Assembly: GCF_014698505.1 (NCBI RefSeq)
Contig: NZ_JACJTD010000035.1
Coordinates: forward strand, 1-64,000
DNA: 64,000 bases
Source of the DNA: Nostoc foliaceum FACHB-393
GTDB taxonomy: Bacteria; Cyanobacteriota; Cyanobacteriia; Cyanobacteriales; Nostocaceae
Direction: 5' to 3'
A program made the position numbers and the translations under genes. Of the stretch, positions 53,901-62,729 are shown piece after piece. Numbering within the stretch: the first letter of the stretch is position 1; each line of letters opens with the position of its first letter. The notes beneath the pieces were generated by a model. That model was not told where the DNA came from. It did no database searches and saw only the letters and a list, made by a program, of their open reading frames with translations.

Positions 53901-56900
53901 TCCGAATTTAAGGGGAAAACTTTATTACTAGTCTATTTATACACAAGGCATTGGAGAATGCACTTGCGTGAGACATTACATCCCTTGCAGATGGCCTATT
54001 GTAGTTGTTTAGATGTGGGCGATTTGGCTTTCGCGGGCTACTCAGCGTATAACTACGGTTTTTACTCCTATTTTGCCGGACAAAATTTAACACGACTAGA
54101 GCCGGAAGTTGCTGGATATTGTGAAGCGCTCAAGCACCTCAAGCAAAATCTAACTCTGACTTATTCCCAGTTAATTCGACAAATTCTGCTCAATTTAATC
54201 GGCGATGCAGATAACGTCGTGGTGTTGAGCGGTAGAGCCTACAATGAACAGGATCAACTTCCATTACATGAAGCAGCGGGCGATCGCACCGGATTAGCAT
54301 TGCTGTGGATTAACAAACTAGTTGTGTCCTATTTGTTTTCAGAGTTTCAACAAGCCACAGAAGAGGCTAGGCAGGCAAGACAGTATTTGGATGCTGTCCT
54401 TGCTTTTTTATATGTACCCATTTTTCATTTCTATGAGTCTTTAGCTCAATTAGCATGGATTGAGCAACTTTCAACACCAGAACAGCAGCAAATGAAGGAA
54501 TGTATTGCTGCCAACCAAGAAAAACTCAAATACTGGGCAACTCATGCGCCGATGAATTTCCGACACAAATTTGATTTGGTGGAAGCCGAGCGGCAGAGGG
54601 CTTTGGGTAACAAAGCCGAGGCAATAGATTTGTACGATCGCGCCATCATTGGAGCCAAAGAAAACGATTACATCCAGGAAGAAGCGTTGGCCAATGAACT
54701 GGCAGCTAAATTTTACCTCGATTGGGGTAAACAGCGCATTGCCCAGGAATACATGACCGAAGCCTACTATGGCTATGCTCGTTGGGGCGCTAAAGCCAAA
54801 GTTGCGGACTTGGAACAACGCTATCCCAAACTCCTTGCCCCCATCTTAGAGCAAACCCGTTCTCCCCTGTCCACGAACGAAACTATCTTCACATTGGGGA
54901 GTGTCACCTCCACCAGTTCTGCCACTTTCAGCAGTGTTAGCGCCTCTTTTGCTTTAGATTTAGCTGCCATTCTCAAAGCTTCTCAAAGTATTTCTGGGGA
55001 AATCGAACTCGAAAAGCTGCTCTCAGCACTGCTGCATATCGTCATCGAAAATGCGGGAGCTGATAAGTGTGTTTTCATGCTTTTGGAGTCAGATCGTTTG
55101 CTAATTCAGGCGTTAGCACAGCTTTCCCTGAGTAGTGTACGGAACCAGACTGTCAACATCGATTTTTATCCAATGTTGCTCAACCCAGAGCCTGTTGAAG
55201 ACTCTCAGGATGTGCCAGTTGGCTTAATTAATACCGTCAAACGCAGCTTACAACCAACAGTGATTATTGATGCCACGGTGCATCCTCAATTAATTAATGA
55301 CCCGTATATTCAGCAACAGCAGCCAAAAAGCATCTTGTGCAGCCCGATTTTGCATCAGGGTAAGTTGCTAGGCATATTGTATCTGGAAAACAATTTGGCA
55401 ACCGCAGCATTTACCAGCGATCGCGTCGAACTGCTGAACTTACTTTGCGCCCAAGCTGCAATTTCTCTGGAAAATGCCCGACTTTATCAAAATTCCCAGA
55501 AATATACTCAAGAGTTAACACAATCTCTAGCAAAATTGCAGGCTAGTGAAATTCGCTTCCAAAATTTGGCGAATAATATTCCCGGTATGGTGTACCAATT
55601 CCGTCTGGCAGTCGACGGTTCAGCTTCAACACCCTACGTTAGCTCTGGCTGTTTGGATTTGTATGGATTAGAGCCAGAGTTGGTGATGGCAGGAACGCAT
55701 AACCTTTACGCCATGAATCATCCTGAGGATCAACCAGCTATTGCCCAAGCGATCGCTTACTCTGCCCAAAATCTGACACCCTTTGAGCAAGAATGGCGCA
55801 TTATCCTGCCTTCAGGAACCGTGAAATGGATTCAATCTGCGGCTCGGCCAGAGCGACAAGCCGATGGCTCAATTTTATGGGATGGGGTGGTGATTGATAT
55901 TAGCGATGTCTACGAGGAGCTTCGCTTACGCAAACAGGCCGAAGCATCTCTAGCTAAAGAACGAGAGTTTTTGAATGCGATCATTCACAATATTACAGAT
56001 GGGATTGTTGTTTGTGATGCTAATGGCAAATTGACTCTATTTAACAAAGCAACTCGTGAATTTCATGGCTTACCAATAGAATCATTACCACCAGAACAAT
56101 GGACAGGACATTTCGATCTCTATCAACCTGATGGTCAAACACCCCTATCAAAAACGGAAATTCCTCTGTTTCGCGCCTTACAAGGGGAAATCGTCGAAAA
56201 TGCCGAAATGGTAATTGCACCAAAGCATGGTTCTAAAAGAATTTTATTAGCCAGCGGACAAGCGATCTTCGATTCATCGGGCCACAAAATCGGTGCAGTA
56301 GTTGTAATGCGAGATATTAGCGAGCGCAAAAAAGCTGAACTTGCCTTGCAACAAAAATCACAAGACTTAGAACAAGCACTAACCGATCTGCAAAATGCCC
56401 AATTACAAATTGTTCAAAGTGAAAAAATGTCAGCATTAGGCAATTTAGTTGCTGGGGTAGCTCACGAAATGAATAATCCCCTCGGTTTTATTGCTGCCAG
56501 TCTCAAACAAGCTAAACCTACTATTGCTGATATTGTTGAGCATTTAAAACTCTATCAAGAAAACCTGCCCAATACGAGTGATAAAATTCTTAACCACGCC
56601 GAAGAAATCGACTTGGATTATAGCTTAGAAGACTTGCCCAAGATGATTGATTCTATGAGTATGGCGTGCGATCGCCTAAAAAGTATCAGCACCAGTTTAC
56701 GGACTTTCTCGCGTGCCGATAAAGATTATAAAGTACCGTTTAATATTCAGCAAGGCATCGACAGCACGATTTTAATTTTGAAACATCGTCTCAAAGCTAA
56801 TGAGCAACGTCCAGCAATTGAAGTGATAACTGAGTACACCAATTTACCTCAAGTTGAGTGCTTTCCTGGACAATTAAATCAAGTATTTATGAATATTTTA

Positions 56901-57230
56901 GCAAATGCCATTGATGCTTTAGAGGAATCAAATATTGGACGAAGCTTTGACGAAATTAAAGCAAATCCGAACTGCATTACAATTACAACTACTGTAGAAA
57001 ATAATCTAGTTAAAATTACAATTGCCGATAATGCTAAGGGGATGTCTGAAGAGGTAAAACAAAAAATATTTGACCATTTATTTACTACGAAAGCTATCGG
57101 CAAAGGAACAGGATTAGGATTAGCGATCGCCCGCCAAATTATTGTAGAAAAACATAGCGGAGCGATCGAGGTGAATTCTCAACTTGGCGACGGAACTGAA
57201 TTTGTAATTCAGCTACCATCTAACACCTAA
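50928..57230 (+). CDS. Giant hybrid Ser/Thr and histidine kinase with AAA ATPase
   Basis: 2100 residues. Order: Ser/Thr kinase (1-280; Lys43, HKDIKPAN with catalytic Asp135, metal site DFS at 154 in place of DFG); AAA_16-type ATPase (about 310-560; Walker A GFSGIGKT ending Lys341, Walker B VIFLDDLQWAD near 464); TPR-like helical region to about 1320; GAF (about 1360-1515); PAS (1540-1660); PAS (1680-1800); HisKA with phosphorylated His1846 in VAHEMNNP; HATPase_c (N box ILANAIDAL; G2 box GTGLGLA near 2060). This matches the HstK class of Nostocales. Input likely a GAF ligand and redox or light via PAS. No response regulator is adjacent. A small dispersed repeat lies in frame at 55903-55931. 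Confidence 0.93.
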   Translation: MSAKIDGTVRIAGYEIIEQLYSGSRTQVYRAVRECDRLPVVIKLLKREYPSFSELVQFRNQYAIAKNLDIPGIIKPYSLEAYQNGYALVMEDFGGISLRQFTQGRPLDLEQFLPIALQLIDALHHLHQQRVIHKDIKPANILIHTDTKQIKLIDFSISSLLPRETQEIQSPNGLEGTLAYLSPEQTGRMNRGIDYRSDFYSLGVTFFELLSGQLPFESHNPMELVHCHIAKLPPFLCDFNPHLPLMLGEIVRKLMAKNAEDRYQSALGLKHDLVTCLEQWQETGKHTWFDLGQCDISDRFLIPEKLYGRESEVQTLLEAFGYVANGGSQLMLVAGFSGIGKTAVVNEVHKPIVRWNGYFIKGKYEQFNRNIPLSAFVQAFRDLMRQLLSESDTQLEQWQSKILAAVGENGQVLIEVIPELEQMIGKQPAIAELSGGAAQNRFNLLFQKFIQVFATREHPLVIFLDDLQWADSASLNLLKLLMTQSDCGYLFIIGAYRDNEVFAGHPLMLTLDEIEKVSSPVNTLALVPLSQADVNHLIADSLSCATEQALPLTELVYQKAKGNPFFTTQFLKALHEDGLITFDWEAGFWQCDVVQVRAIALTDDVVEFMTQQLQKLPPNTQDILKLAACIGNQFDLGTLAIISEQSQIEAAASLWKALQEGLILPQNEVYKFFVRQEHQPVTQNNSEVVAYKFLHDRVQQAAYSLIPADEKQPVHLKIGQLLLSNTPKSNWEERIFEIVSQLNVAAELIAQSAERQELAQFNLMASRKAKAATAYNAACKYAQIGIGLLVQNSWQHQYELTLALHQVATEAAYLSGDLEQMEANACLILNHAKTPLDQISVYEVKIEAFTAQGQFAQAIAAALAILKQLGVELPIAPTQDDVAAGFNTVSDVIGERLTAELLNLSEPKDANILAAARILTSVAPCAYLFQPLLYLLVILKKVYLSVVYGNESTSTFSYVSYGILMCGVFGNVELGYEFGQLALDLLSRYQNSEFKGKTLLLVYLYTRHWRMHLRETLHPLQMAYCSCLDVGDLAFAGYSAYNYGFYSYFAGQNLTRLEPEVAGYCEALKHLKQNLTLTYSQLIRQILLNLIGDADNVVVLSGRAYNEQDQLPLHEAAGDRTGLALLWINKLVVSYLFSEFQQATEEARQARQYLDAVLAFLYVPIFHFYESLAQLAWIEQLSTPEQQQMKECIAANQEKLKYWATHAPMNFRHKFDLVEAERQRALGNKAEAIDLYDRAIIGAKENDYIQEEALANELAAKFYLDWGKQRIAQEYMTEAYYGYARWGAKAKVADLEQRYPKLLAPILEQTRSPLSTNETIFTLGSVTSTSSATFSSVSASFALDLAAILKASQSISGEIELEKLLSALLHIVIENAGADKCVFMLLESDRLLIQALAQLSLSSVRNQTVNIDFYPMLLNPEPVEDSQDVPVGLINTVKRSLQPTVIIDATVHPQLINDPYIQQQQPKSILCSPILHQGKLLGILYLENNLATAAFTSDRVELLNLLCAQAAISLENARLYQNSQKYTQELTQSLAKLQASEIRFQNLANNIPGMVYQFRLAVDGSASTPYVSSGCLDLYGLEPELVMAGTHNLYAMNHPEDQPAIAQAIAYSAQNLTPFEQEWRIILPSGTVKWIQSAARPERQADGSILWDGVVIDISDVYEELRLRKQAEASLAKEREFLNAIIHNITDGIVVCDANGKLTLFNKATREFHGLPIESLPPEQWTGHFDLYQPDGQTPLSKTEIPLFRALQGEIVENAEMVIAPKHGSKRILLASGQAIFDSSGHKIGAVVVMRDISERKKAELALQQKSQDLEQALTDLQNAQLQIVQSEKMSALGNLVAGVAHEMNNPLGFIAASLKQAKPTIADIVEHLKLYQENLPNTSDKILNHAEEIDLDYSLEDLPKMIDSMSMACDRLKSISTSLRTFSRADKDYKVPFNIQQGIDSTILILKHRLKANEQRPAIEVITEYTNLPQVECFPGQLNQVFMNILANAIDALEESNIGRSFDEIKANPNCITITTTVENNLVKITIADNAKGMSEEVKQKIFDHLFTTKAIGKGTGLGLAIARQIIVEKHSGAIEVNSQLGDGTEFVIQLPSNT
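55903..55931 (+). repeat. Small dispersed repeat inside the hybrid kinase gene
   Basis: gcgatgtctacgaggagctt then cgcttacgc, encoding DVYEELRLR between the two PAS domains. Relative of the B-type repeat at 29929. Confidence 0.55.
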
Positions 57231-57241
57231 CCCCAGACTTT

Positions 57242-58486
57242 TTATGTCTTTCCCGCCACCACGGAGTTTTTAACTAAAATTCCCATTGCTGCTTGATATT
57301 GCAGATCCGCTTCGGTACCAATCTGTTCACGGGTGATGGCTGCTTGGGAAATCACTTTATCTGGCTTAATACCTAATTTGTTAATATCCCGGTGTTGAGG
57401 AGTTTCATACTTAGCAATTGTGACTGCCAAACCCGAACCATCTGATAATTCAAATAAAGATTGAATTAGACCCTTTCCAAAAGTGGTTTCACCTACTAAC
57501 TGGGCACGACCGTTATCTTGGAGTGCGCCGGCGAGAATTTCACTAGCACTAGCAGTCCCTTGATTCACTAAAATAACCAGAGGATCGTTTGTTAGGGCTG
57601 GCCCAAAGGCTTCAAAACTACCTTGAATGCCTTGTCGATTAACAGTGTAGACAATCGTGCCGGAATCTAACCATAGACGAGCAATTTCAATTCCTGATTG
57701 CAATAGTCCCCCAGGATTATTTCGTAAATCCAGAATGTAGGCAGCAGCGCCTTTTTTTTCTAGACTAGAAATAGCATGTGCCAATTCCGTTGAGGCGTTG
57801 GCATTGAATTGAGTGAGACGAAGGTAGCCTATGGGCGTACCCTCAGTGGAAACACGCAATTCGGAGACCACAGGATTTAGGGCAATGCGATCGCGTGTCA
57901 GTCTAATTTCCGTTTCTGCCTCTCCATCCCGTTCGATGAGGAGAGTGACAACGCTACCACTCGGCCCGCGCATTTTAGTCGCAGCTTCATCTAGGGTAAG
58001 ATTTTCTGTGGAAACGCCTTCAATTTTGAGAATGCGATCGCGTGGTCTAATCCCTGCTTTATCTGCTGGCGAACCTGCTATGGGAGCCACTACTTCCAAC
58101 TTCCCAGTCTCAGGATTCAGGGCAATTTGCAATCCTACACCAGTCAGTTCCCCAGAAGTATTGACCTGTAAGCTGCGGTACTGTTCCGGGTCTAAAAAAC
58201 GGGTAAAAGGGTCATCGAGGCTCTTGAGCATCTTCACAATTGCCGCATAACTGGCATTTGAGTCCGACAACGGCTTCTCCAAAACCTTTTGCCGCACAGC
58301 CGCCCAGTTTTGATGATTAAATGTCTCATCTAAATAAGTACGATTAACAATTCGCCAAACTTCGGAAACCAGCTTTTGTTCGCCCGTCAAAGCGATTGCT
58401 GGCTGGGTGAGCGTACCAAACCCCAACCAAAACGCCATTAACAACGAAAATCCAACCTGAAAGACTTGTTTGTTCATGAACCCCAT
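57242..58486 (-). CDS. ctpA: Carboxyl-terminal processing protease CtpA
   Basis: 414 residues from the ATG at 58486 with GAGGTGG upstream. N-terminal signal (FSLLMAFWLGFGTLTQPAIA) sends it to periplasm or lumen. PDZ domain (about 110-195: GVGLQIALNPETGKLEVVAPIAGSPADKAGIRPRD) and serine-protease core with catalytic Ser in GTASASEIL (near 303) and Lys in FGKGLIQS (near 330). It trims the D1 precursor of photosystem II. Divergent neighbour petB is the known cyanobacterial arrangement. It converges on the hybrid kinase gene, 11 bp apart. Confidence 0.93.
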   Translation of the reverse strand: MGFMNKQVFQVGFSLLMAFWLGFGTLTQPAIALTGEQKLVSEVWRIVNRTYLDETFNHQNWAAVRQKVLEKPLSDSNASYAAIVKMLKSLDDPFTRFLDPEQYRSLQVNTSGELTGVGLQIALNPETGKLEVVAPIAGSPADKAGIRPRDRILKIEGVSTENLTLDEAATKMRGPSGSVVTLLIERDGEAETEIRLTRDRIALNPVVSELRVSTEGTPIGYLRLTQFNANASTELAHAISSLEKKGAAAYILDLRNNPGGLLQSGIEIARLWLDSGTIVYTVNRQGIQGSFEAFGPALTNDPLVILVNQGTASASEILAGALQDNGRAQLVGETTFGKGLIQSLFELSDGSGLAVTIAKYETPQHRDINKLGIKPDKVISQAAITREQIGTEADLQYQAAMGILVKNSVVAGKT

Positions 58487-58990
58487 TATCAATTCCACCT
58501 CAACACAAATTGCCTAGAAATGCCCACTTCCCCTGTTGTTGATGAAATCTATCTCTCGATTATGTTACTTTTTTTATAGAAGTGGTGCATTTCTCTCATC
58601 AAGTTGTTCAGTCAACTGATGCGTTGTATCCACTCACCAAAGGATAAAATCTACTTTGTGTCCACCATTTTCTGTGCAGGGGCGTAAAGAGATCGCAATA
58701 TATTCCTTCTTTACAGAGTGTAAAGTTTCTGAAGACTCTTAGCACGCTGAAAGCTGACAAGCTTTCCAAAAAACTCGCCTTTACTAAAATCCCAAAATTG
58801 CTAATTGGGAGAGAAGTCTGAGAGGCGGCTTCTGAGAAGTCCGTAGACAATTCTGCTGTTACTCTAGCCTGCGGTAACCCCTTGGGCGAACCCGCAGGAT
58901 GTCGAGGCTTGGAACCATCAGAATTTTAGTCGCCAATTTAGTACTTCGGGATTTATCAACCGCAACCGACTTTTAGGAACTTGAGATTGT
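58487..58990. promoter_or_regulatory. Divergent region between ctpA and petB
   Basis: 504 bp. Must hold both promoters. A GC-rich inverted repeat cctgcggt ... acccgcagg lies at 58869-58899, 90 bp before petB. An open frame at 58608-58850 (-) lacks protein-like composition and is rejected. Confidence 0.45.
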
Positions 58991-59638
58991 ATGGCCAACG
59001 TTTACGACTGGTTTGAGGAACGCCTGGAGATTCAGGCACTCGCCGAAGACGTCACTAGCAAGTACGTCCCTCCCCACGTCAACATCTTCTACTGCCTGGG
59101 TGGAATTACCCTGGTTTGCTTTCTCATCCAGTTTGCTACTGGATTTGCCATGACGTTCTACTACAGGCCAACAGTAACTGAAGCTTTCTCCTCAGTGCAG
59201 TACATCATGACTGAAGTAAACTTCGGTTGGCTAATTCGCTCCATCCATCGCTGGTCTGCCAGCATGATGGTATTGATGATGATTTTGCACGTCTTCCGGG
59301 TTTATCTTACAGGTGGTTTCAAAAAGCCCCGCGAACTGACCTGGGTAAGTGGTGTCATCCTAGCTGTGATTACAGTTTCCTTTGGAGTCACCGGCTATTC
59401 CTTACCTTGGGATCAAGTTGGCTACTGGGCTGTGAAAATCGTTAGCGGTGTACCAGAAGCAATTCCCGTAGTTGGCGTTCTGATCTCCGACCTGCTGCGC
59501 GGCGGTTCGAGTGTTGGTCAAGCAACATTAACTCGTTACTATAGCGCACACACGTTTGTGCTGCCTTGGTTGATTGCAGTCTTCATGCTGTTTCACTTCT
59601 TAATGATCCGCAAGCAAGGCATTTCCGGTCCTTTGTAA
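58991..59638 (+). CDS. petB: Cytochrome b6
   Basis: 215 residues, exact family length. Part of the cytochrome b6f complex between plastoquinol and plastocyanin. Four membrane helices; heme b ligands in RSIHRWSASMMVLMMILHVFRVY and SAHTFVLPWLIAVFMLFHFLMIRKQG; the extra heme c(n) attachment Cys in YCLGG near 35. First gene of petB-petD, 253 bp upstream of petD. Confidence 0.98.
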   Translation: MANVYDWFEERLEIQALAEDVTSKYVPPHVNIFYCLGGITLVCFLIQFATGFAMTFYYRPTVTEAFSSVQYIMTEVNFGWLIRSIHRWSASMMVLMMILHVFRVYLTGGFKKPRELTWVSGVILAVITVSFGVTGYSLPWDQVGYWAVKIVSGVPEAIPVVGVLISDLLRGGSSVGQATLTRYYSAHTFVLPWLIAVFMLFHFLMIRKQGISGPL

Positions 59639-59891
59639 TCTCAGCTATTAGCGAAAGGCAATATTTGTCAGTTTTCAGATCAAGTCGTTTGTTCTAAACT
59701 TATGAAACAAAAGAAATTAATTGCACATAAGTTCCAAAAAACAAACACTTGTATCTGAAGCCTAAAGTTGTAGAGAACCTCCAGGCGGCAACCGGAGATA
59801 AAAAATACTGTTTGCCCCCTGTTGGTTGCCTAGTAGCTGATAGCTTTCACAAATGCTTTAATTTAACTTAAGCAGGAGAGCACATTTCAAA
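59639..59891. other. petB-petD spacer
   Basis: 253 bp without a gene, carrying a leader for petD (AGGAGAG before the ATG). Nothing else recognised. Confidence 0.5.
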
Positions 59892-60374
59892 ATGGCAACA
59901 CAAAAAAAACCTGACCTGAGCGATCCTCAGTTAAGAGCCAAACTCGCTAAAGGCATGGGTCACAACTACTATGGTGAACCCGCTTGGCCTAATGACCTAC
60001 TTTATGTCTTTCCAATCGTGATCATGGGTTCGTTCGCTGCCATTGTGGCTCTAGCTGTGCTAGATCCCGCAATGACAGGTGAACCAGCAAATCCTTTCGC
60101 GACACCATTGGAAATTCTACCAGAGTGGTACTTGTATCCAGTTTTCCAGATTTTGCGATCGCTTCCTAACAAACTTTTAGGAGTGTTAGCAATGGGTTCT
60201 GTACCAGTGGGTCTAATCCTCGTTCCCTTTATTGAGAACGTAAACAAGTTCCAAAACCCCTTCCGCCGTCCAGTCGCAACCACAGTATTCCTCTTCGGTA
60301 CCCTTGTCACCGTGTGGCTGGGTATTGGTGCTGCCTTGCCATTGGATAAATCTTTGACCTTGGGACTATTCTAA
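59892..60374 (+). CDS. petD: Cytochrome b6f subunit IV
   Basis: 160 residues, exact family length, three membrane helices. Conserved KGMGHNYYGEPAWPNDLLYVFP and the PEWY motif (ILPEWYLYPVFQILR) of the quinol-oxidising site are intact. Works with PetB. Confidence 0.98.
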   Translation: MATQKKPDLSDPQLRAKLAKGMGHNYYGEPAWPNDLLYVFPIVIMGSFAAIVALAVLDPAMTGEPANPFATPLEILPEWYLYPVFQILRSLPNKLLGVLAMGSVPVGLILVPFIENVNKFQNPFRRPVATTVFLFGTLVTVWLGIGAALPLDKSLTLGLF

Positions 60375-60394
60375 ATTAGTCGCCACAAAGTGCT

Positions 60395-60459
60395 TTGACG
60401 CCTGTGAGTTTCAGGAGCATAAGTAAGATTTGCTTTTGAAAAAAATTAACAGGCGTCAA
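60395..60459 (+). terminator. Terminator-like inverted repeat after petD
   Basis: ttgacgcctgt (60395-60405) with acaggcgtcaa (60449-60459), 11 bp perfect, followed by TTTTAA. The loop is long (43 bases). Confidence 0.55.
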
Positions 60460-60568
60460 TTTTAATAGTTCAGATTGCATCTGGGATCTGAAATTTTGGA
60501 TGGAAAAGCTATTCCAAAAATCTAAAATCACCAAAAGTCATCAAATACAAACATTTTTCACTTACTTA

Positions 60569-60710
60569 ACGTAAGTTGCTAGTTACAACCCTCGAAATGC
60601 CAAAATCGCTCATGTTTTGTATTTTGGTACACAGAATATCCCAATTTAGATTTTGTTCTATCAGAGAAATTTTGCAGTATTCGCAAAATTTAATAACTAG
60701 CAACTTGGGT
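60569..60710. mobile_element. MITE-like element, 142 bp
   Basis: Termini ACGTAAGTTGCTAGTTA (60569-60585) and the complement of ACCCAAGTTGCTAGTTA (60694-60710), 15 of 17 identical, flanked by the direct repeat TTACTTA (60562-60568 and 60711-60717). Two inner hairpins (ccaaaat / attttgg and aattttgc / gcaaaatt) follow. Same terminal sequence at 31213-31229 and 30950-30966. It lies directly upstream of the RsbW-like gene. Confidence 0.75.
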
Positions 60711-60734
60711 TTACTTATATTTAAGTCACAGTTA

Positions 60735-61178
60735 ATGCTTAGCATAGTGCAGCAAGACCATCTGACGGTTAAGAGCGAACTCAGTCTCCTAAACCAGGTG
60801 CAAGAATGGTTCGAGCAATTTTGTCTGCAACATTTGTCTCAACTTGGCTGGTCAAAAACCCAACTTGATCGCCTGAATTTAGCATTAGCAGAAGGTTTTA
60901 CCAACGCTGTTCGTCACGCTCATCATGCTTTACCGCCAGAAACAACCATTGAGATTAACGTTTTTCTGTGGATTGACCGACTAGAGATTAGAATTTGGGA
61001 TTATGGAAAACCTTTCAATCCTGATGCGATCGCAGAGCCAGCACCAGGTACTTTGCAAGTAGGCGGGTATGGATGGTTCCTCCTGCGGCGGTTGGCTGAT
61101 CGGGTTGTATACGAACGTGGTGCAGATGGTAGAAATTGCCTTCTCATTGTCAAATACTCTGTAGAAGCACAAAAGTAA
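60735..61178 (+). CDS. RsbW-like anti-sigma/serine kinase (GHKL fold)
   Basis: 147 residues from the ATG at 60735; upstream in-frame starts lie inside the MITE-like element and are unlikely. HATPase_c fold: LNLALAEGFTNAVRHAHHALPP (N box), IRIWDYGKPFNP (G1 box, DYG for DxG), GGYGWFLLRRLAD (G2 region). Such proteins phosphorylate anti-anti-sigma partners or bind sigma factors. Target unknown, no sigma gene adjacent. Confidence 0.85.
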   Translation: MLSIVQQDHLTVKSELSLLNQVQEWFEQFCLQHLSQLGWSKTQLDRLNLALAEGFTNAVRHAHHALPPETTIEINVFLWIDRLEIRIWDYGKPFNPDAIAEPAPGTLQVGGYGWFLLRRLADRVVYERGADGRNCLLIVKYSVEAQK

Positions 61179-61729
61179 AAGTGAAGCAGTCAAGGGTGAA
61201 GAAAGTTGAGAATACTTCCGATGCCAATTTTGGGTTTTAAGCAAAAGCAGAACCTATGGAAACAGTACCAGCAGTGTGCGAGGCTTTTCTTCTCTAGTAA
61301 ATGCAACATTGAGGAGTAAGACAAACAGAACTTCTCCTATCAAAGATGCTTCTCTACGAGAGACTCCGCCAATGCATAGCTTCTTCCACCCTAGTTTTTA
61401 GCCACTCATCTTAAAACAGAAGCATGAGCACAAGAAGTCTCTAGTTAGATATATAGTTATTTGATTGATAAAAGTATACTCGTTTTTCAATAAAATATGG
61501 ATTGAGGTAATATGTTTTTTAAGTGAAATTGCTTAGTTTTTATGAGTTTTTTGTAAAACACCAAAGAATATTGTTGTATAAAAAGAGTTAGTGAATCCAG
61601 TAAAGATAGCATTCGAGTTACACTAACTCCCTTGTTAAGATTTGTCAGCAGTGTTGAGAGCCTTATTTTTTGTTCTCCAACAAGTGCAATTTTGTGCTTA
61701 AAGAGATAGAGGGAATAGGGGGAAAAAAT
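61179..61729. other. Intergenic region before the polysaccharide genes
   Basis: 551 bp. Contains a degenerate GC-rich repeat (about 61350-61385: gatgcttctctacgagagac) and an AT-rich part with possible promoter. GGGGGAAA precedes the next start at 61730. No gene seen. Confidence 0.4.
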
Positions 61730-62719
61730 ATGACTAAGACAGCCCTAATTACAGGAATAACTGGTCAAGATGGCTACTATCTCAGCCATCTGCTGCTCAA
61801 CCGGGGTTACCGAGTTGTAGGATTAGTACCCCCGCATCGACAACCTAATTTGACAAAACTGGGAACACTGGCAAATCAAGTAGAAATTTTTACGGTTGAC
61901 TTGAGGGATAATGCAGCACTGTTTACCGCAGTTGAACAGCTGCGTCCCCAAGAGATTTACAATTTGGCGGCTCCTAGTTTTGTACCCGACTCTTGGAACG
62001 ACCCATTGGGAACCCTGGATCTAATAACTGGTACGGCTACCAGGCTTTTGGAAGCAGTACGAAAAGTTGGTTTGTCTACCAGATTCTATCAAGCCAGTAG
62101 TTCAGAAATGTTTGGCGATGTATTTATTTCGCCTCAAGATGAAGAAACCCCTTTTCGTCCTAAAAATCCCTATGCTGCGGCCAAGATGCACGCCCACTGG
62201 ACTATGGTGCATCACAGACAGCGCTATGGACTATTTGCCTGTAGTGGAATTTTATATAATCACGAGTCTCCTCTACGCGCTCCTCAGTTTGTTACACGCA
62301 AAGTTTCTTTAGCTGCTGCATCGATTAAATTGGGTTTGACTGACACCTTAGAAATGGGTAATCTGGATGCAAAACGCGATTGGGGTTTTGCGGGTGATTA
62401 TGTAGAAGCAATGTGGCTAATGTTGCAAGTTGACGAACCAGAAGAATATGTGATTGGCACAGGTAAACTGCACAGTGTAAGAGATTTAGTTGCCACAGCC
62501 TTTGAGTCTGTCGGCTTGAATTGGACGCAGTATGTAGTTATAGATACTAGCTTATTGCGACAAGATGAGCATTTTCAACTAGTAGCTAACCCCAGTAAAG
62601 CTAAAAGAAACCTCGACTGGGAACCCCAAGTGAGCTTTGAGGAACTTTTGGAAAAAATGGTAAAAACAGATTTAGAGCGGTTACAAAGTGGTGCGATCGC
62701 GCCCTTACCGCGAGTGTAA
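61730..62719 (+). CDS. gmd: GDP-mannose 4,6-dehydratase-like NAD(P) sugar-nucleotide enzyme
   Basis: 329 residues from the ATG at 61730 (RBS GGGGGAAA); an earlier start adds 20 residues. SDR fold: TGITGQDGYYLSHLLLNRGY, catalytic Ser in QASSSEMFGD, YxxxK in YAAAKMHAH, and the Gmd-type end NPSKAKRNLDWEPQVSFEELLEKMV. Makes GDP-4-keto-6-deoxymannose, a precursor of fucose or rhamnose sugars in exopolysaccharide. Followed at once by a glycosyltransferase. Confidence 0.9.
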   Translation: MTKTALITGITGQDGYYLSHLLLNRGYRVVGLVPPHRQPNLTKLGTLANQVEIFTVDLRDNAALFTAVEQLRPQEIYNLAAPSFVPDSWNDPLGTLDLITGTATRLLEAVRKVGLSTRFYQASSSEMFGDVFISPQDEETPFRPKNPYAAAKMHAHWTMVHHRQRYGLFACSGILYNHESPLRAPQFVTRKVSLAAASIKLGLTDTLEMGNLDAKRDWGFAGDYVEAMWLMLQVDEPEEYVIGTGKLHSVRDLVATAFESVGLNWTQYVVIDTSLLRQDEHFQLVANPSKAKRNLDWEPQVSFEELLEKMVKTDLERLQSGAIAPLPRV

Positions 62720-62729
62720 ATAACCTAAC

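Noticed and set aside
58608..58850. 80-residue minus-strand open frame between ctpA and petB
   Set aside because: No ribosome-binding site, in promoter region, no family features.
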